A DNA stretch of 64,000 nt from Neofusicoccum parvum (lineage: Eukaryota > Ascomycota > Dothideomycetes > Botryosphaeriales > Botryosphaeriaceae). Where the stretch lies: NCBI GenBank assembly GCA_020912385.1, contig CP087207.1, forward strand, positions 2,418,001 through 2,482,000, written 5' to 3'. Each line of letters starts with the position of its first letter. Position 1 is the first letter of the stretch. A model generated the notes under the pieces. It saw nothing but the letters and a program-made list of their open reading frames with translations, had not been told where the DNA came from and did no database searches. Made by a program: the position numbers and the translations under genes. This document shows positions 23,777-35,624 of the stretch, piece by piece.

Positions 23777-24802
23777 TGGTTCGACTTTTCTTTTTCGGGT
23801 TTCTTTTGCTAGTTTTGGTGGTTTTTTTTGTGTGTGTGTGCGCGCTTGGGTTCGGGGTTTTCCTCTGTTTGTGCGTTGTTGGGGCGTGTTGTGATGCGCT
23901 TGTGGTACCGTCCGGGAGTGCGGATGTGGTGGTGGGTGACGCGGCAGATCAGAGAGGGGTCGAGGCAGGATGTACAGAGCTAAGTATCTGTCGTGGAACC
24001 CGCTGCCGTCCGTCTGTGAGAGGGAAGCGCAGGCGCGGTAAGCGGGGAAAAGGAAGAGGGAGAGGGTAGAAATATCAATCGGCTATCACGAAGAGCAATT
24101 CCAACGCGAAGTGCGAGAGGGGTTGAGAAAGGGCTTGCTGAAACGGTCTCCCTTACATCCTGTTCTGCCACGCGCGGAGTCATGGAAGAGATAAGTGGTA
24201 TTCCTGGCTGTTGGGATGGGGATGTGCAAGCCTCAGGGAGCTTCTCCGCCAACGATGCAGCCTTCCCCGCATATGCCTAGAGCTTCCCCACACCTTTGCT
24301 GCAAGCTTATTCCCTGTCACACCCGGCGGGCTTCCGGTGCCTGGAGTACCTCCGTGGTCTCCGCGTAACGTTTGTCACGCTACATCCACTAGTAGCGGTA
24401 GTGGTGAGACGAGATGAACGGCATAGAATCGGTACAGAGCACTTACCACGTCACACACACACCGTTGCACTGTGTATGCACCTGCGCGTTTATTGCCAAT
24501 TGCTTTGATTCACATCTGTCCGGTATTGTACACACTATCGACGAGGCATTGAACGCCTACGTATGCAATCCCAGCCCGGCACGAATAAACTTTTGCAGCA
24601 TCGGAAACGTGCGGCATCGATGACCCAGACCCAGAAAAGAACTAGTTATGCAAGTGGGATAATCCGGGGAAAGCTCGTAGCTCGTATATCCCCGACCCGC
24701 GCTGACGGAACTCCAGTTGCGTGCCCTGTCACCGGTAAACTGACTCTTTGGATGAAAATAGTCCAATCATATCCAGATTAGAAAGCCCGAAGGATCCTCA
24801 CA
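23777..24802. other. Gene-free interval
   Basis: 1.0 kb between the SDR start and the Trm4 stop, both on the minus strand. I see a T/G-rich tract at 23810-23890 upstream of the SDR ATG, and no gene. Confidence 0.5.
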
Positions 24803-27711
24803 TCAGACCGTTGTGTTGACGACGTCGTCTTCGGGTGCAACGACGTCACCCTCTGCGGTCTCACGCGTGTTGTCTTTCTCGTCTTGCTTGGCTGAGTCGA
24901 GCCTGTCTTCAGCCACAATGGCTTCCACCTCAGGGTCAGCACCCGTAGTCGTGTCCTTGGCATCAATGTCCATTCCCGCATCGAGAGCGACACCGCCATC
25001 CCCGTTGTTGAGTGCCGAATCTTCAGGCGCATCCTTCGGGGCCGATTCACCGTTAGCACCGTTAGACTTATTGTACGTCTTGGAGTGGTCAATGAGCTCA
25101 GAGTTGTCGTTGTAGAGACGCAGAAGCATAGCCCTGGAAACAATTAGCCCACTGCTGAATACTATCAAATATTCTGAACCTACTTGCGATCTTCCTTCGG
25201 CAACATCAAGTTCAAGGAAGCCATACTCCTCCATAGCGGAAGAACCAGTCGATCCCTAGAAAATTTGTGGTTAGTAACTGTGCTAACTCCCAGTTATCGT
25301 AGAATAAGTGCAATACATACTTGAATCCGTCCTCGTCGTCACTCGTTTCCACCCGAAGGACGCAGCAGCCCATGCCGATGTCCCGAACACGCTCACCAAT
25401 CTCGCCAAGGTCTTTCCATGAATTACCAGCAACCTTGGGGAACATTTCGATGAGCAGCTTGTGCAGGGTCGACCGCTTGTAAAGCCGGACGATCCTGTTC
25501 TCACCGACCCAAGGCTCAATGATCGGGAGGCCTTCAGACTGGATACGCCATCTGCAAATATCCTGGCCCTGAGCGTCCTGCTTCATGAACATCTTCACGC
25601 CACAGTGGACAAACTTCATGCCTTTGCCTTCGTTCATAGTAAGGATCTCGCGTGCGAGTGTCGAGGTGTAGTAAACAGCCTTGGCAGGCTCGCCAGATGC
25701 GTTGCGAACCATAAATCGGTCGCGGGGGAACCTGGAAGCAATCTCGTAGAAGCCAAAGATATCTTCTAGCACCTCGTGCTTAGGATCAAGGTACTTGAAA
25801 GGCTCCTCGTGCGGCTGATCCCGTCTCTTCTTCTCGGGCGGGCCCCTGTGCTCTCTTTCAGACACAGCAGGGGGAACCTCATCGTGTTGAATGACCTCAA
25901 TCTTGGTCCTTTTGGCGACGGGATCTTCAGCCTCAGTGTCCTCCAGACTTCTCTTTGTAGGCGATGGAGGAGGCAGGTTGCTCCGTACTGCTGCGGGGTC
26001 GTTGCCCTGCACTGGGTCAACCTCGGCCTTGCTGTCGGTGTTGGTGACTTCATCCAGAGACTTGAGACCCTCCAGCTTCTCTCCGTTCTCGGTCTTCTGC
26101 TCGATCTCATTGATCAGATTCGTGATGGGAGCCGGAGGGACGGCCTTGGAGCCCGAAGCATTGGCCTGGTACTCAGGACGAGCTCTGATCTCCTCTTTCT
26201 TTTCGATGACCGTGATGAAGAAACCACCAGTGTTCTGATGGTGAGGGTAGACACGGATGCACCTCTCAAGCGGAACCTTCTCGTCTTCGTTCTCGGTGGC
26301 CTTAGGCGGGAACATGCCTTCGAGAATTTTGTTGAGGCCCTCCTCGCCCGGCTCCGACTTCTTCGCAACAACATCCTCCCAAGAATTCCACATACGGCCA
26401 GCCTTATCCATCACCTTCCAGGTGTTCAGGCCAGGCACCCTCTTCAGACCAGGAAGCTCCTGGCTACAGTCGATGATCTTGACCTTGGACATACCACCAC
26501 AGCGATCAATGGCGCTCGCAACAACAGCTTCGTTCTCGATAGGGTTCAAGCTGCAAGTTGAGTACACCACCCTGCCTCCTACTTTCAGCATCTGCAGCGC
26601 ACGGACAAGAATGCGCTGCTGGGTGATGTAGAGTCCGAGGCCGTTACCGGCAGTCCAGTCCTTCCAAACGCCGGGGTTCTTGCGGGCGGTACCATCTCCG
26701 GAGCACGGCACATCGGCGAGAATGCGGTCGAATTTCAAGTACTTGTTGGGCTGGCCCTTCTCCGAGGGGATCCTAATAGAGGGGAATAGAGTGGCATCGT
26801 GGTTGGTGACAACCAGGTTCGGCGAGTTCAATCGCTTGACCTGGTGGACCAGCATGTGCGCGCGCCTGTTGTCGACGTCGTTGCAAATCAGGAGACCGGT
26901 GGCCCTGCCGTCGTCGGAATAGTCCTCCTGTTCTCCAGCCTGATCCTTCTCCGCCTCGACCTCCGCGCCGTCCGGGCTGATCTCACGGCCCAATTCGGGG
27001 GCGATCTTGCGCAGATTCTTGCGAAGGCGCGCCTCCTCGCCGTTGTGAATAGCCTCGCACAATTGCGCCGACTTGCTTCCAGGCGCCGCGCACAGGTCCA
27101 AAACAGTATGCCAGGGCTTGATGTCGATCAGCAGCGGAGGAATCATGCTGACAACCTCCTGTCTGCTGATGTTTCCAACGGTGGTCTCGGAGACGAGGAA
27201 CTTCTGGAAGGACGCGAAAGGAGGGAACTTGCGGATGACGTTCTTCGCGGTGGTCATCTGCCAGGCCAGCTTCTCGGGGAACCATTCCAGCTGGGTCGGG
27301 GGCTCGACAAGCTGACCGTCGAAGGTCACCTTGCTGATCTCGGGAATATAGTGCTCGACGAGGCGCTGCTGGACTGCGAGAGCGTGACTGCGCCTGTCAG
27401 CGAAAATTTCCCAGCCGGCGAGCGAGCACAGCATACCCTTTGGAGCCGGTGAAGCGGAAGCTGTTGGGCAATTCCTTTTTCAGGGCGGTCCAGAACTGCT
27501 CGCGCTCCTCCTCGGGCACAATGGCCAGCTCGTTGTAGTACTTCTCGAAGTTGACGTTGTGCTTCTCGACTTCCTTCCAGTCGCCGCGAGAGCTGCCGCC
27601 ATGGCCGCCACGATTGCCGCGGCCGCGACCGCGTCCGCCCTATATCTTGTGAGCAGCGAGCTTCCTCGGAGCTGGAATGCAACATACGCCTCTGCCTCCG
27701 CGCTTGCCCAT
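24803..27711 (-). CDS. NCL1: tRNA (cytosine-5-)-methyltransferase Trm4/Ncl1 (NSUN2 family)
   Basis: Five exons (27711-27688, 27639-27437, 27393-25321, 25255-25184, 25133-24803) give 900 residues; the first exon is only eight codons. An RGG-like N-terminus (KRGGRGGGRG) leads to the NSUN fold. Seen: the SAM-binding VLDLCAAPGSKS (about 173-184), RRAHMLVHQVKRL, DVPCSGDGT with Cys306 and YSTCSLNPIENEAVV with Cys356, the two cysteines of the m5C mechanism (TC-motif catalytic, PC-motif release). The C-terminal domain includes FMVRNASGEPAKAVYYTS and ends in an acidic, Ala/Asp-rich tail. Known role: 5-methylcytosine formation in many tRNAs in the nucleus. The intron splits are supported by restoration of DRLVLPLWRSMASLNLMLP. 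Confidence 0.95.
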
Positions 27712-28350
27712 GGTGATGCTGAATGCGCGAGGTGGAAAAAGGTGGGTTGAGAGGTTGAGGAGCGGGCAGCGGATTGGTCGACGACGCTCACATTATTTCT
27801 TCGACCGCCGCGCCGCGGGGCCGGCCAAAAGTAGGCCCGGCCCGTGCTCCCGGCTGGCGCGCATCGCCAAGCATGACGACAGGGCCGGTAGTGGCTGCTG
27901 ATTCACTGCCCGGGCCTGCTGGCCTGGGCTAGCTGATCGCTGCGCAACACGCATCCTCTTGGGGAGTGCTGCTGCTGCGATCTGCACCTGCTCCCGAGTC
28001 TGCTGCAACGAAAACCAGCGACATCGGCTCAACGTTTGGCCGGCGGGCAGGACCCGCACCAGCGGATCAGCGCCAGGATCCCTGAAGCGGTCTGGCGTCA
28101 ACGGATTTAAGACTCAGCTGTGGAAGGGCAGAGAACTCTGGGCCTGGCCAGGGACCGCTTCTCCACACTCAGGCTGCTGCACCCACGCGGCTCCGTCCAT
28201 AACTTCCGCTCCGTCCTCTCCGTTTTCCCTCTTCGGCTATCCCCTTGTTGAGCACCTCCCTCTTAATTGGCCAATCTTCTTCTTGCGTTCGCCTTCCAGC
28301 TTGCTGTCCAATTCGCTTCTTTCCCTTTTCTCAGCTACTTCACCTCCATC
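27712..28350. promoter_or_regulatory. Divergent promoter of NCL1 and the SDR at 28351
   Basis: 639 bp between opposite start codons. The right part is C/T-rich and leads directly into the SDR ATG. No TATA box or gene is recognised. Confidence 0.45.
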
Positions 28351-29562
28351 ATGTCTGGCTGGTTTACGAGGCTAAGCAACGTCTTTGTGCAATCCTTCTT
28401 CATTCCTGCACCTCCTCTGACTCCGGAGAACCTGGGAGATCAGACTGGAAAGGCATGCCCCAAAAACCCAATCACTTCTTATCTTAAAGCCACCTTTCTA
28501 ACTTTGGCACAGGTCTTTATTGTCACTGGTGGTTATTCTGGTGTTGGCTTCGAGCTGACCAAGGCTCTGTACGCCAAGAACGGGGTTGTCTACATTGCTG
28601 GTCGCAGTGTGCAAAAGGCAGCCCTTGCCATCGCCGACATCGAAGATGAGGTGCCCCGCTCTGACGGACGTCTCGAATTCATCAAGCTCGACCTAGGCGA
28701 TTTGGCCACGATCAAGAAGTCAGCCGAAGACTTCTTGAAGCGTGAGCAGCGTCTTGATGTCCTTGTCAACAACGCGGGCGTCATGGTCCCCCAGCAAGAT
28801 GGGAGCACCACCGAAGAGGTATGAGCAATCAAGCCTACAGTCCTGCTCTCTGAACTCAGCCAAGCTCACGACCCCCGCAGGGCTACGAGCTCCAAATCGG
28901 CACCAACTGCCTCGGGCCCTACCTCTTCACGCAGCTGCTCCTCCCCATCCTCCAGAAGACCGCCGCCATCTCCGCGCCCAACAGCGTGCGCGTGACGTGG
29001 GCCGCGTCCGTCGCCATCGACTTCGCGCCCGAGCACGGCATGGCGTGGAACGACAAGAAGAAGTGCCCGGTCAACCACGCCAACAGCTCCATCAACTACG
29101 CCCAGAGCAAGGCCGGCAACCTCTTCCTCGCCTCCGAGTTCGCCCGCCGCCTCGGCCGCGACACCGGCATCGTCAGCGTCGCCTACAACCCGGGCAACCT
29201 GCGCACCGAGCTGTACCGGCACGCCAACGTCGTCGCCGCCTTCCTCTTCGTACGTCCCTCCCGCTTGCGCTCTTCGTCGGCGAGGAAAATGAAGAAGAAG
29301 AAATTGCTGACTTCCGCTCTCACAGCAAATCCTGCTCTACCCCGCCAAGCTGGGCGCTTGCACCGAGCTCTTCGCCGGGTGGAGCCCGTCCATCGGCCAG
29401 CACAACAGCGGCTGCCTCGTCGTGCCGTGGGGCCGCGTCTTCGAGCCTCGTCAGGGCTTGCAGCAGGCGATACGCTTGAATTACGAAGGCGGTTACGGTC
29501 TTGCGGAGCGCTTCTGGGATTGGTGCGATCGTGAGACGAAGAGGTGGATGCAGTTTGAGTGA
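28351..29562 (+). CDS. Short-chain dehydrogenase/reductase, retinol dehydrogenase 12/WWOX-like
   Basis: Four exons (28351-28452, 28513-28818, 28881-29249, 29326-29562) give 337 residues. The first intron starts with GC rather than GT (AAAG/GCATGC) and has a good CTAAC branch site and CAG acceptor; splicing restores NLGDQTGKVFIVTGGYSGVG. Seen: TGGYSGVGFEL cofactor motif, YIAGRSVQKA (Arg suggesting NADP), VLVNNAGVM (NNAG), a Ser region TWAASVAIDF, and SINYAQSKAGN supplying Tyr and Lys. The C-terminus (YPAKLGACTELFAGWSPSIG and WDWCDRETKRWM) is typical of fungal light-induced Bli-4/RDH-like SDRs. Substrate unknown. It is divergent from NCL1. Confidence 0.88.
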
Positions 29563-30154
29563 AGAGGGGAGATCATGATCTGGAAGCGGCGATAGGCTGC
29601 ACGATGGCACGAGTTGAGCGCTTCCGTATGTATTGTTATCAAGGCACAGCAGGTATGGTTGACTCATGAGGCGCAAGGGAGTATCAGTATGATAGAATAT
29701 ATTTCCCCAAACCACAGCTCAGGATTCAATGCAGGCGGCAAAGTAGGGTTTCGCAGAACTCCATTGAATCTAACATTACCAAACCGACCACTGCTCAATC
29801 ATCTGATTCTGCTAATCCCAGCAATGCTCCCCCAATGGTCAACTGAAGCCGAACAAGGAAAGAGTAGAACCGCTGCATGATGTATGAAAATGAGAAGAAG
29901 TCGCTTTTCAGAAGTGCAATAATACAGTGTGCCCTGTACCGAACGTACCACACTGAAGGATAGGCAAAGAAAAAGGGGTGACGAGATGCCGTGTGCTCAT
30001 TAGGAGGAAGACAAGAAAGCACCCATCACGTCGTCCATCATCTCGTCCGTGCAATTTCGTTGTGGGGAACGTGGGGGAAACAGTTGCTGGGAGCCCAGCG
30101 TATGCTATCCCACTTCTCCTTAGACTTTAGCAATGGCTGGAGAAAACCGCTGCT
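29563..30154. other. Convergent 3' intergenic region
   Basis: 592 bp between the SDR (+) and reticulon (-) stop codons. It should hold both 3'-UTRs; no other feature is visible. Confidence 0.5.
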
Positions 30155-31886
30155 CTAAATAGCCGGCTCGGGAACCTTGGTGTCGATGAGGGAGTCCTCA
30201 GCGCTAGGCTCATGGACTTGAGGCACATCGACCTTGGGAACCGCCGTGGGAGCCTCAGGGAAGTCAGTCTCCTGAACAGGAGCCTTCTCATGAGTCATCT
30301 CGGGAACGGGAGCGGCCGCAGCAGGAGAGGCCGCAGCAGGAGCAGCAGGCGTGGTGGGCCGGCTCCTGGCGGGGAAAGCCTTGCTCTTTGTCTGGCTAAT
30401 GAAGTCCTGCGCCTTGTGGCTATACTCGTCGGCGTACACCTTCAGCTGCTTCTGGGCGCGAGTGCTGTGTTGGGCAGCAAGCTCCTTGAACTGGTTGGTC
30501 TGCTCGTTCAGCAACTGGTTGGTTTGGCGGAGCTGCTCGTCGATGATCTCCTTGTTCTGAATGTAGATGAGGGGGCCCATGTAGACGACGATCGTAGCAA
30601 TCAAGCTAAGGCCCCAGAGAGGAAGCCACTTGATGAGCCAGTAGGAGATGAACGAGGCAATGAAGCACTATCCTGCACGTTAGCAGTCGCCTGGATGCAG
30701 TTCCTGTCTCTCCCCCAGAGGGATGCTTACGGCTCCGCTGACGTAGAGGTTCTCGACAAAGACCACGCGCTGGAACTCAATAACAAAGAAGTTAATGAGC
30801 TGCTCGAGGTCGTCCGTCAGACGCTCCAGAGAGTCCTTCCGGATCATGTAGTACTTGCGCGGGCGCATCTGCGTGGCAAGACCATGGCCCAAGGCAGCCT
30901 TTCCGGCAACCTCGGCGAGCGCGGTGCCTGCCATTAATGTCAGAAACCCCCCTAACAAGCCATATGACCAATTGTGCACGTACAGCCGAGAGTAACCCAG
31001 AGAAGCTTGAAGATGTAGCGGACGATGTTGATGTAGCGCGCGAAGAAAATGAAGAGGATCGAGCAGGCAAAGGAGATGGCGGTCGCGCGGGGGTTCTTCC
31101 ACTGCTCCTGGTCAGAAATCGTGACGTCAAAGCTAACGCAGAGGATCTTACGCTGAGGAGCCTGTAGAACATGGAGTGGTAGTCTGAAAGGAGGTCAGTA
31201 CGTGCCAACACGGCGCGGGTTGCATCATGGCTGCCTACGGGTCAAGGGCTGGCCGGTAGCCGCGGGCTGCTCGGGCACGCGGCGGGCATCGGCGAGGTCG
31301 CGGAACTCAGACTGCGTCTTCGCAGTCTCAGACTTGACGCTCTGGCCGACGGGGCCTAGGAATGGTCAGTAAAGCTGTGTCGCGGGTTTTTCAGGGTCGG
31401 CGCAAAGCGGAATCCTGTCGCGTGGTTAGCCCACAGAGGCGCGCAAAATGTCAGGCCATGCGGGGGCACATACCCTACCGTTGACGGCCTGTTGGGTCAG
31501 CGAGTGGTTCTGAACCGAGTCCATGGCGGATTGCGCAGCTGCAAAAGGAGAGTCAGACGAGGAAGTTGGCGAGCGAGGTGGTGTGCGCGCAGGAGCAGAT
31601 AAGGAAACTGTGGTTATGCACCGAGCGTTAGCTGCCGCTCCGGAAGGGCCGACGACCAGGGTGCATAGCTCTGAGAGCCATGGCAGCGAGCACGTACCTT
31701 ACTGTTGGCAATCGAGCTCTTGTAGCTGCCGTTGGTCTGCGGCGCGGGCTCGGCTGCGGGGGCAGACGTCGGCTCGGGAACGCTTTGCATGGCGCCTGTG
31801 GGATCGAGATCGACGTAGTTGCTGCGGCTGCCGTGGTTGATGCTGAGATCCGGCGTGGGGATTTGGGGTGGAGCTTCGGAGGTCAT
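30155..31886 (-). CDS. RTN1: Reticulon-domain ER-shaping protein (Rtn1-like)
   Basis: Seven exons (31886-31703, 31538-31479, 31355-31239, 31183-31152, 31107-30984, 30927-30731, 30667-30155) give 408 residues with all phases closed; exon 4 is only 32 nt. The acidic, Pro-rich N-terminus has no signal peptide. The reticulon homology domain begins with HYHSMFYRLLSEQWKNPRAT, then a first hydrophobic hairpin (ISFACSILFIFFARYINIVR), a hydrophilic loop containing RPRKYYMIRKDSLERLTDDL, and a second hairpin (CFIASFISYWLIKWLPLWGL and ATIVVYMGPLIYI). A Gln/Ala/Pro-rich tail follows. Family knowledge: reticulon hairpins wedge into ER membranes and stabilise tubules and sheet edges. It is one of the most intron-dense genes in the window. 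Confidence 0.92.
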
Positions 31887-32624
31887 GCTGAGGTCGGCGA
31901 GGGGATTGGGCGGGTGCAGGTGGCTTCCGGGGAGGGCTGGGCTTGGGCAGGCAGCGCTTTTTGAGCGGCAGACGGTGGAGCTATGCTATGCGCGCATTGT
32001 TCCTTCCAGCAGGTTTACTGGTCGCGCGACAGCCTGGAGTTTTTGGAACCCCGATGACGAAACGCTAGCGCGCTAGCAAAGCGAGCACGGCGAGCTGCAC
32101 CCGCGCACTTCCTTGCCCTTCCGGCCTGTCAGAGCCCAGCCTCTCCGACACCTTGCCATTTCCTTTGTTTCAACTCCTCACCGCAGCTGACTCTGCGCGC
32201 GCGCACTGTCTTGCTTGCTCGCTCGGCCGCGTGCTGCTCCCGCTCCGGCTTTCCTCGCAAGCACCCCTCATTTTAGTTTGTAATGACCCGCATGTGATTG
32301 CCTAGCCACACGCCACACACGCTAACACACCCTTATCGTTCCGGCTTCATACGTCCGCAAGAATCAGTCACGCAGAACAAAACCCATTTAGGGGGAAACA
32401 GTTGATTTGGTATCTGTCTTGTGTGTGAACCACAGAAAGCACGCTTGATGACTATGGAATCTGGTCGGGAGTGAGTTTATCTCCTCTGAGAAATTATGTG
32501 GGAAGAAAGGAAAGGAAAGCAGAGGGAGTCGTGTTGGTGGCAGTCTGCGTCAAATGCAATCTCTCATGAGCCCGTTGACGTGGCTCAAACAAGTACCGCG
32601 TGATGTGCGTACGAGTGTACTCGC
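31887..32624. other. Intergenic region between RTN1 and the six-TM protein gene
   Basis: 738 bp; the left part is the RTN1 promoter and is C/T-rich on the plus strand near 32100-32250. No gene is recognised. Confidence 0.5.
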
Positions 32625-33867
32625 TTAAGCGCCGTTGACCATGTGCTGCTGGACAGCCTGAGCGAAGTCGTCAACGGACTGACGACCGATGACGAGAACC
32701 TCCAGCGCAAGGGCTTGGAAGAAAAGAAATGTGAGGGCCGCACTGATGGCGAAGATCTTCAGGTGGAGCTTGACGACCCGGATCCGGGCCTCGCGGTTGA
32801 ACGAACGCCACGCGTCCATGAAACCGATAGCTCCGGAGCCGCCGAGGATCTTAGGAACGACCTTTCCACCGAAGGTACGGTCGAAGGGCACGATAGTGTC
32901 CTCATCGTCAGAAAGCATCGAGGCTTCGACGCGGACGAGCTGAGTGTGGGCGGGCAAGATAACGAAAATACCAGCGGCGACGAGGAGCAGCACGCCACCA
33001 ATAAGGCTGATCACAGTCCAAGCCTTCGAGGCGGGAGTGGCATCCGAGGAGCTAGTGATCCTGAATTCCATGAGCGCAGCCATGCAGGCGGCCATGTAGA
33101 GAACCAAAAGCTGGACACCCTCGTAGACGAGAGCCGGAATGGCAAGGTTCTTGTAAGAAGCGAAGGTCGCAGGAGCCCAACGAGCCTTCCAACGCTTCCC
33201 AGGCAAAGCAATCGTCGCGTGGGTCCAGACCATGTGCACGGGAGCGGCAATCACAGCGACTAGAAGGTTGGCAAGGATGGGAGCACCGCTGACGCTCGGA
33301 AGGATGGTAGCGAAGAGCTGAGTCAACGACCCGGCGACGAAGCAGAAGATTATGCCATAGCCCATCCCGCGCCAGCGCGCAGTCCAGCCAGCCTGAGAGG
33401 TAATGTGCTTGATGGTGGTGCGAATCTTGGAGGTGACAGGCTTGGAGTTGACGACGGTGAGCTTAGGCAGCGAGTTGCCGAGGAAGGCCTGGGCCTCAGC
33501 CTCCTTATCGCTGAGCTTCACATTGGACTCCTCGTCAGGCTGGGCGGCCGAGAGGGCGACGGCAGGAGAGGGAGTCTCAACCAAGGCCAATGTGGTGACG
33601 ACGTGGCGAAGAGTGTACTCGATCTACTACAGTAAGTAGAGCGACCTCAAACGGGCAAGAAGGCAGCCTTACCAAACCGTAGCTAACGACGAAGACAAAG
33701 ATAGTGGCGACGACGGCGATGAAAATACCGGTGGGAAAGTCCTTGTCCTCGCCACCAGACTCCTGGCGCTTCTCGAGGCCCTTGGCGATGTGGTTGGTGG
33801 TGTATTCAGCCATGAAGCCGACGCCGCGCTTCATAAGCGGGTCTAGGAGACGGTCGGAGAACAGCAT
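32625..33867 (-). CDS. Multi-pass fungal membrane protein of unknown function
   Basis: Two exons, 33867-33673 and 33623-32625, give 397 residues. The start MLFSDRLLDPLMKRGVGF and the first membrane segment (GIFIAVVATIFVFVVSYGL, at the exon junction) are followed by IEYTLRHVVTTLALVE. I count six hydrophobic segments in all: exon junction, MGYGIIFCFVAGSLTQL, ILANLLVAVIAAPVHMVW, GVQLLVLYMAACMAALM, VISLIGGVLLLVAAGIFVIL and FAISAALTFLFFQALALEVL. The tract VTSKIRTTIKHITSQAGWTA, then RWRGMGYG, and the VHMVWTHATIAL block recur in uncharacterised ascomycete membrane proteins as I remember them. No transporter or enzyme motif is visible. Location and role are unknown. Confidence 0.8.
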
Positions 33868-35624
33868 TGTGGCAATCTCAACTGTGCAGGGTATTGACGG
33901 AGGTGGTGCGGAGGCCGAGGTGTTGAAGGGCTGCAGGAGGTGAGTAAGGAGCGACGATATAAGGAACCGGGACTCCAGGCAGCAGTCGTTTGAACGGACG
34001 CAGTTGGTGGCGCAGTCGCGACGAAGGGAGTGACGGCCGCGGCCAACAGGCAGTGATCTCATGGGAGGCACATGTGGCACGGGCCATGTGCCGCAAGCCT
34101 TGCTAAATATGGATCGCCGCTAAATGAGCTGGCACCGCCTGCAGAACTTCAACCTCTCTTCTCCACGCGCATTGAAGCATTCGCGATTCCCGCAATGGGG
34201 CATCTCGCTGTCTACTGCTCTGCAAGGGGACCTGTTCGACTTGATGGCCAGGACAGCTGTCGCCGCTGTTTCCCGCCCTGCGACGCTGACCTTTACTTGC
34301 CCAATGAGCTCAGCCCTGCGGCAAAGTGGGAATGGGAAGTGGCTTGACACCCAGGGATTTGAACGAATTGAGGGGCAGGGCTCACAGCCCTCTTCTCCGC
34401 TGCAAGCGTCATCGCGGAGTAGCACGCAAGAGGCCCGCCGCACACAACGCTTTAGATTCTGGTCCATCCGGGGATAGAGGCCCTCTTCTGGGCCGTTCAT
34501 ATCTCAGAAACGCTCTTGCGTGCGTTGCATAATGACCTGTTCCGGGGAAATCGACCCGCAGAACCTCTGCGAACACGACATGATTGAGTGCCACGGTAAT
34601 CCTTGGGTTCCTGAAACAGCCTGGGCTGCAGCGCCGCACTTGTACTCACCTATCAAGAACTGCGCCCATTGCCGTCCTTGCACACTTTCCTGTGTGTATT
34701 GCTACTCTTCAAGCCACGAGCTTACCTGTCGACTACTTAACAAGCATAGGAATCTGCCGAGAAGCGGTAACTTTGTTGACCGGTGTAGAGCCAATGCCTG
34801 GCGAATACGGACGCCGCAGTAAGCCTCGCCCAAGCATCCGCATCCTCCAAAATCCAGTCACGGAACCTTGGTTGTTGCGTCCCAAGTTTCGATTGATACC
34901 ACGAACATGCAGAAACCTTCGAAAACAATTACGGCAAGATTTGCAGTTGTACGATACAACCGGAAATTGATTATAATTGCCAACGCGCTTACGGGGCAGC
35001 ATCAGCTCTGGCAATTCGAAGCGGTCTGTGTCACGCTCGCGGCAAGCAGCAGACTCATGAATGCCGTCCTTGGAACACAGCTCTCGTGCCTTGGCATACT
35101 GTGGCCCCGCTGGGCCACATGCTGAACTAATATGGCTTAAGGGGTCCGTTGACTTCGTGACGATTTGGCAAAGACATAATCGTGGAAAGAAACTGACAAT
35201 GCTCAACAAGATTTCCTACTGATTGTATCAATAGTCTTTGTAGTACAAAAGTTCTGGCCATATTCTCACGGAGACTCGCATGCGCTATCCAATCAACGTC
35301 AGGGACACAAGTCTAGAAGCAATTTTGTATGCGTAACCGAGACCCGGTTAAGATGTCCGTTTTCCTATATGGAGCATGACTACCAATATTCTGCTGGAAC
35401 AACCCCAGAGGCGAAAATCTATAGCAGCAAGTACAAACCATTTCGGACGTTGCAATGATTATGGCTCGCTGAATGACACCCTGCGCAGTGACATGGGACG
35501 AGGGACGGCTGATCAAGATGAGGGGTTTGAATGGTGTATAAATTCGAGTGTCGTCGAGCTCGACACTGCGGATCCAACAGACATCAACCATCGAGCAACT
35601 TTCCATCGTTGGCCGTTGTCCATC
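33868..35624. other. Largest gene-free interval, ending in a TATA promoter
   Basis: 1.76 kb with no supported gene. Several ORFs of 60-158 codons occur, none with a domain, signal peptide or plausible splicing. The right 500 bp are AT-richer and end in the promoter of the secreted protein at 35625. A B-box-like GTTCAAATCC (minus strand, near 34354) has no matching A box or T stem. Confidence 0.45.
35537..35542 (+). promoter_or_regulatory. TATA box of the secreted IgE-binding-like gene
   Basis: TATAAA lies 88 bp upstream of the ATG at 35625, almost the same distance as in the other small secreted-protein gene (90 bp at 20324). Confidence 0.6.

Noticed and set aside
25776..26561. 261-codon open frame opposite NCL1
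   Set aside because: Antisense shadow; no domain, and the NCL1 reading is strongly supported by its catalytic motifs.
34340..34430. tRNA-like segment with B-box-like GTTCAAATCC and a GGGCTGTGAGCCC hairpin (minus strand)
   Set aside because: The T stem does not pair, no A box or acceptor stem is found, and the hairpin loop is too short for an anticodon loop.
34733..35209. 158-codon minus-strand open frame in the large gene-free interval
   Set aside because: No domain, signal peptide or membrane pattern; composition looks like random translation.
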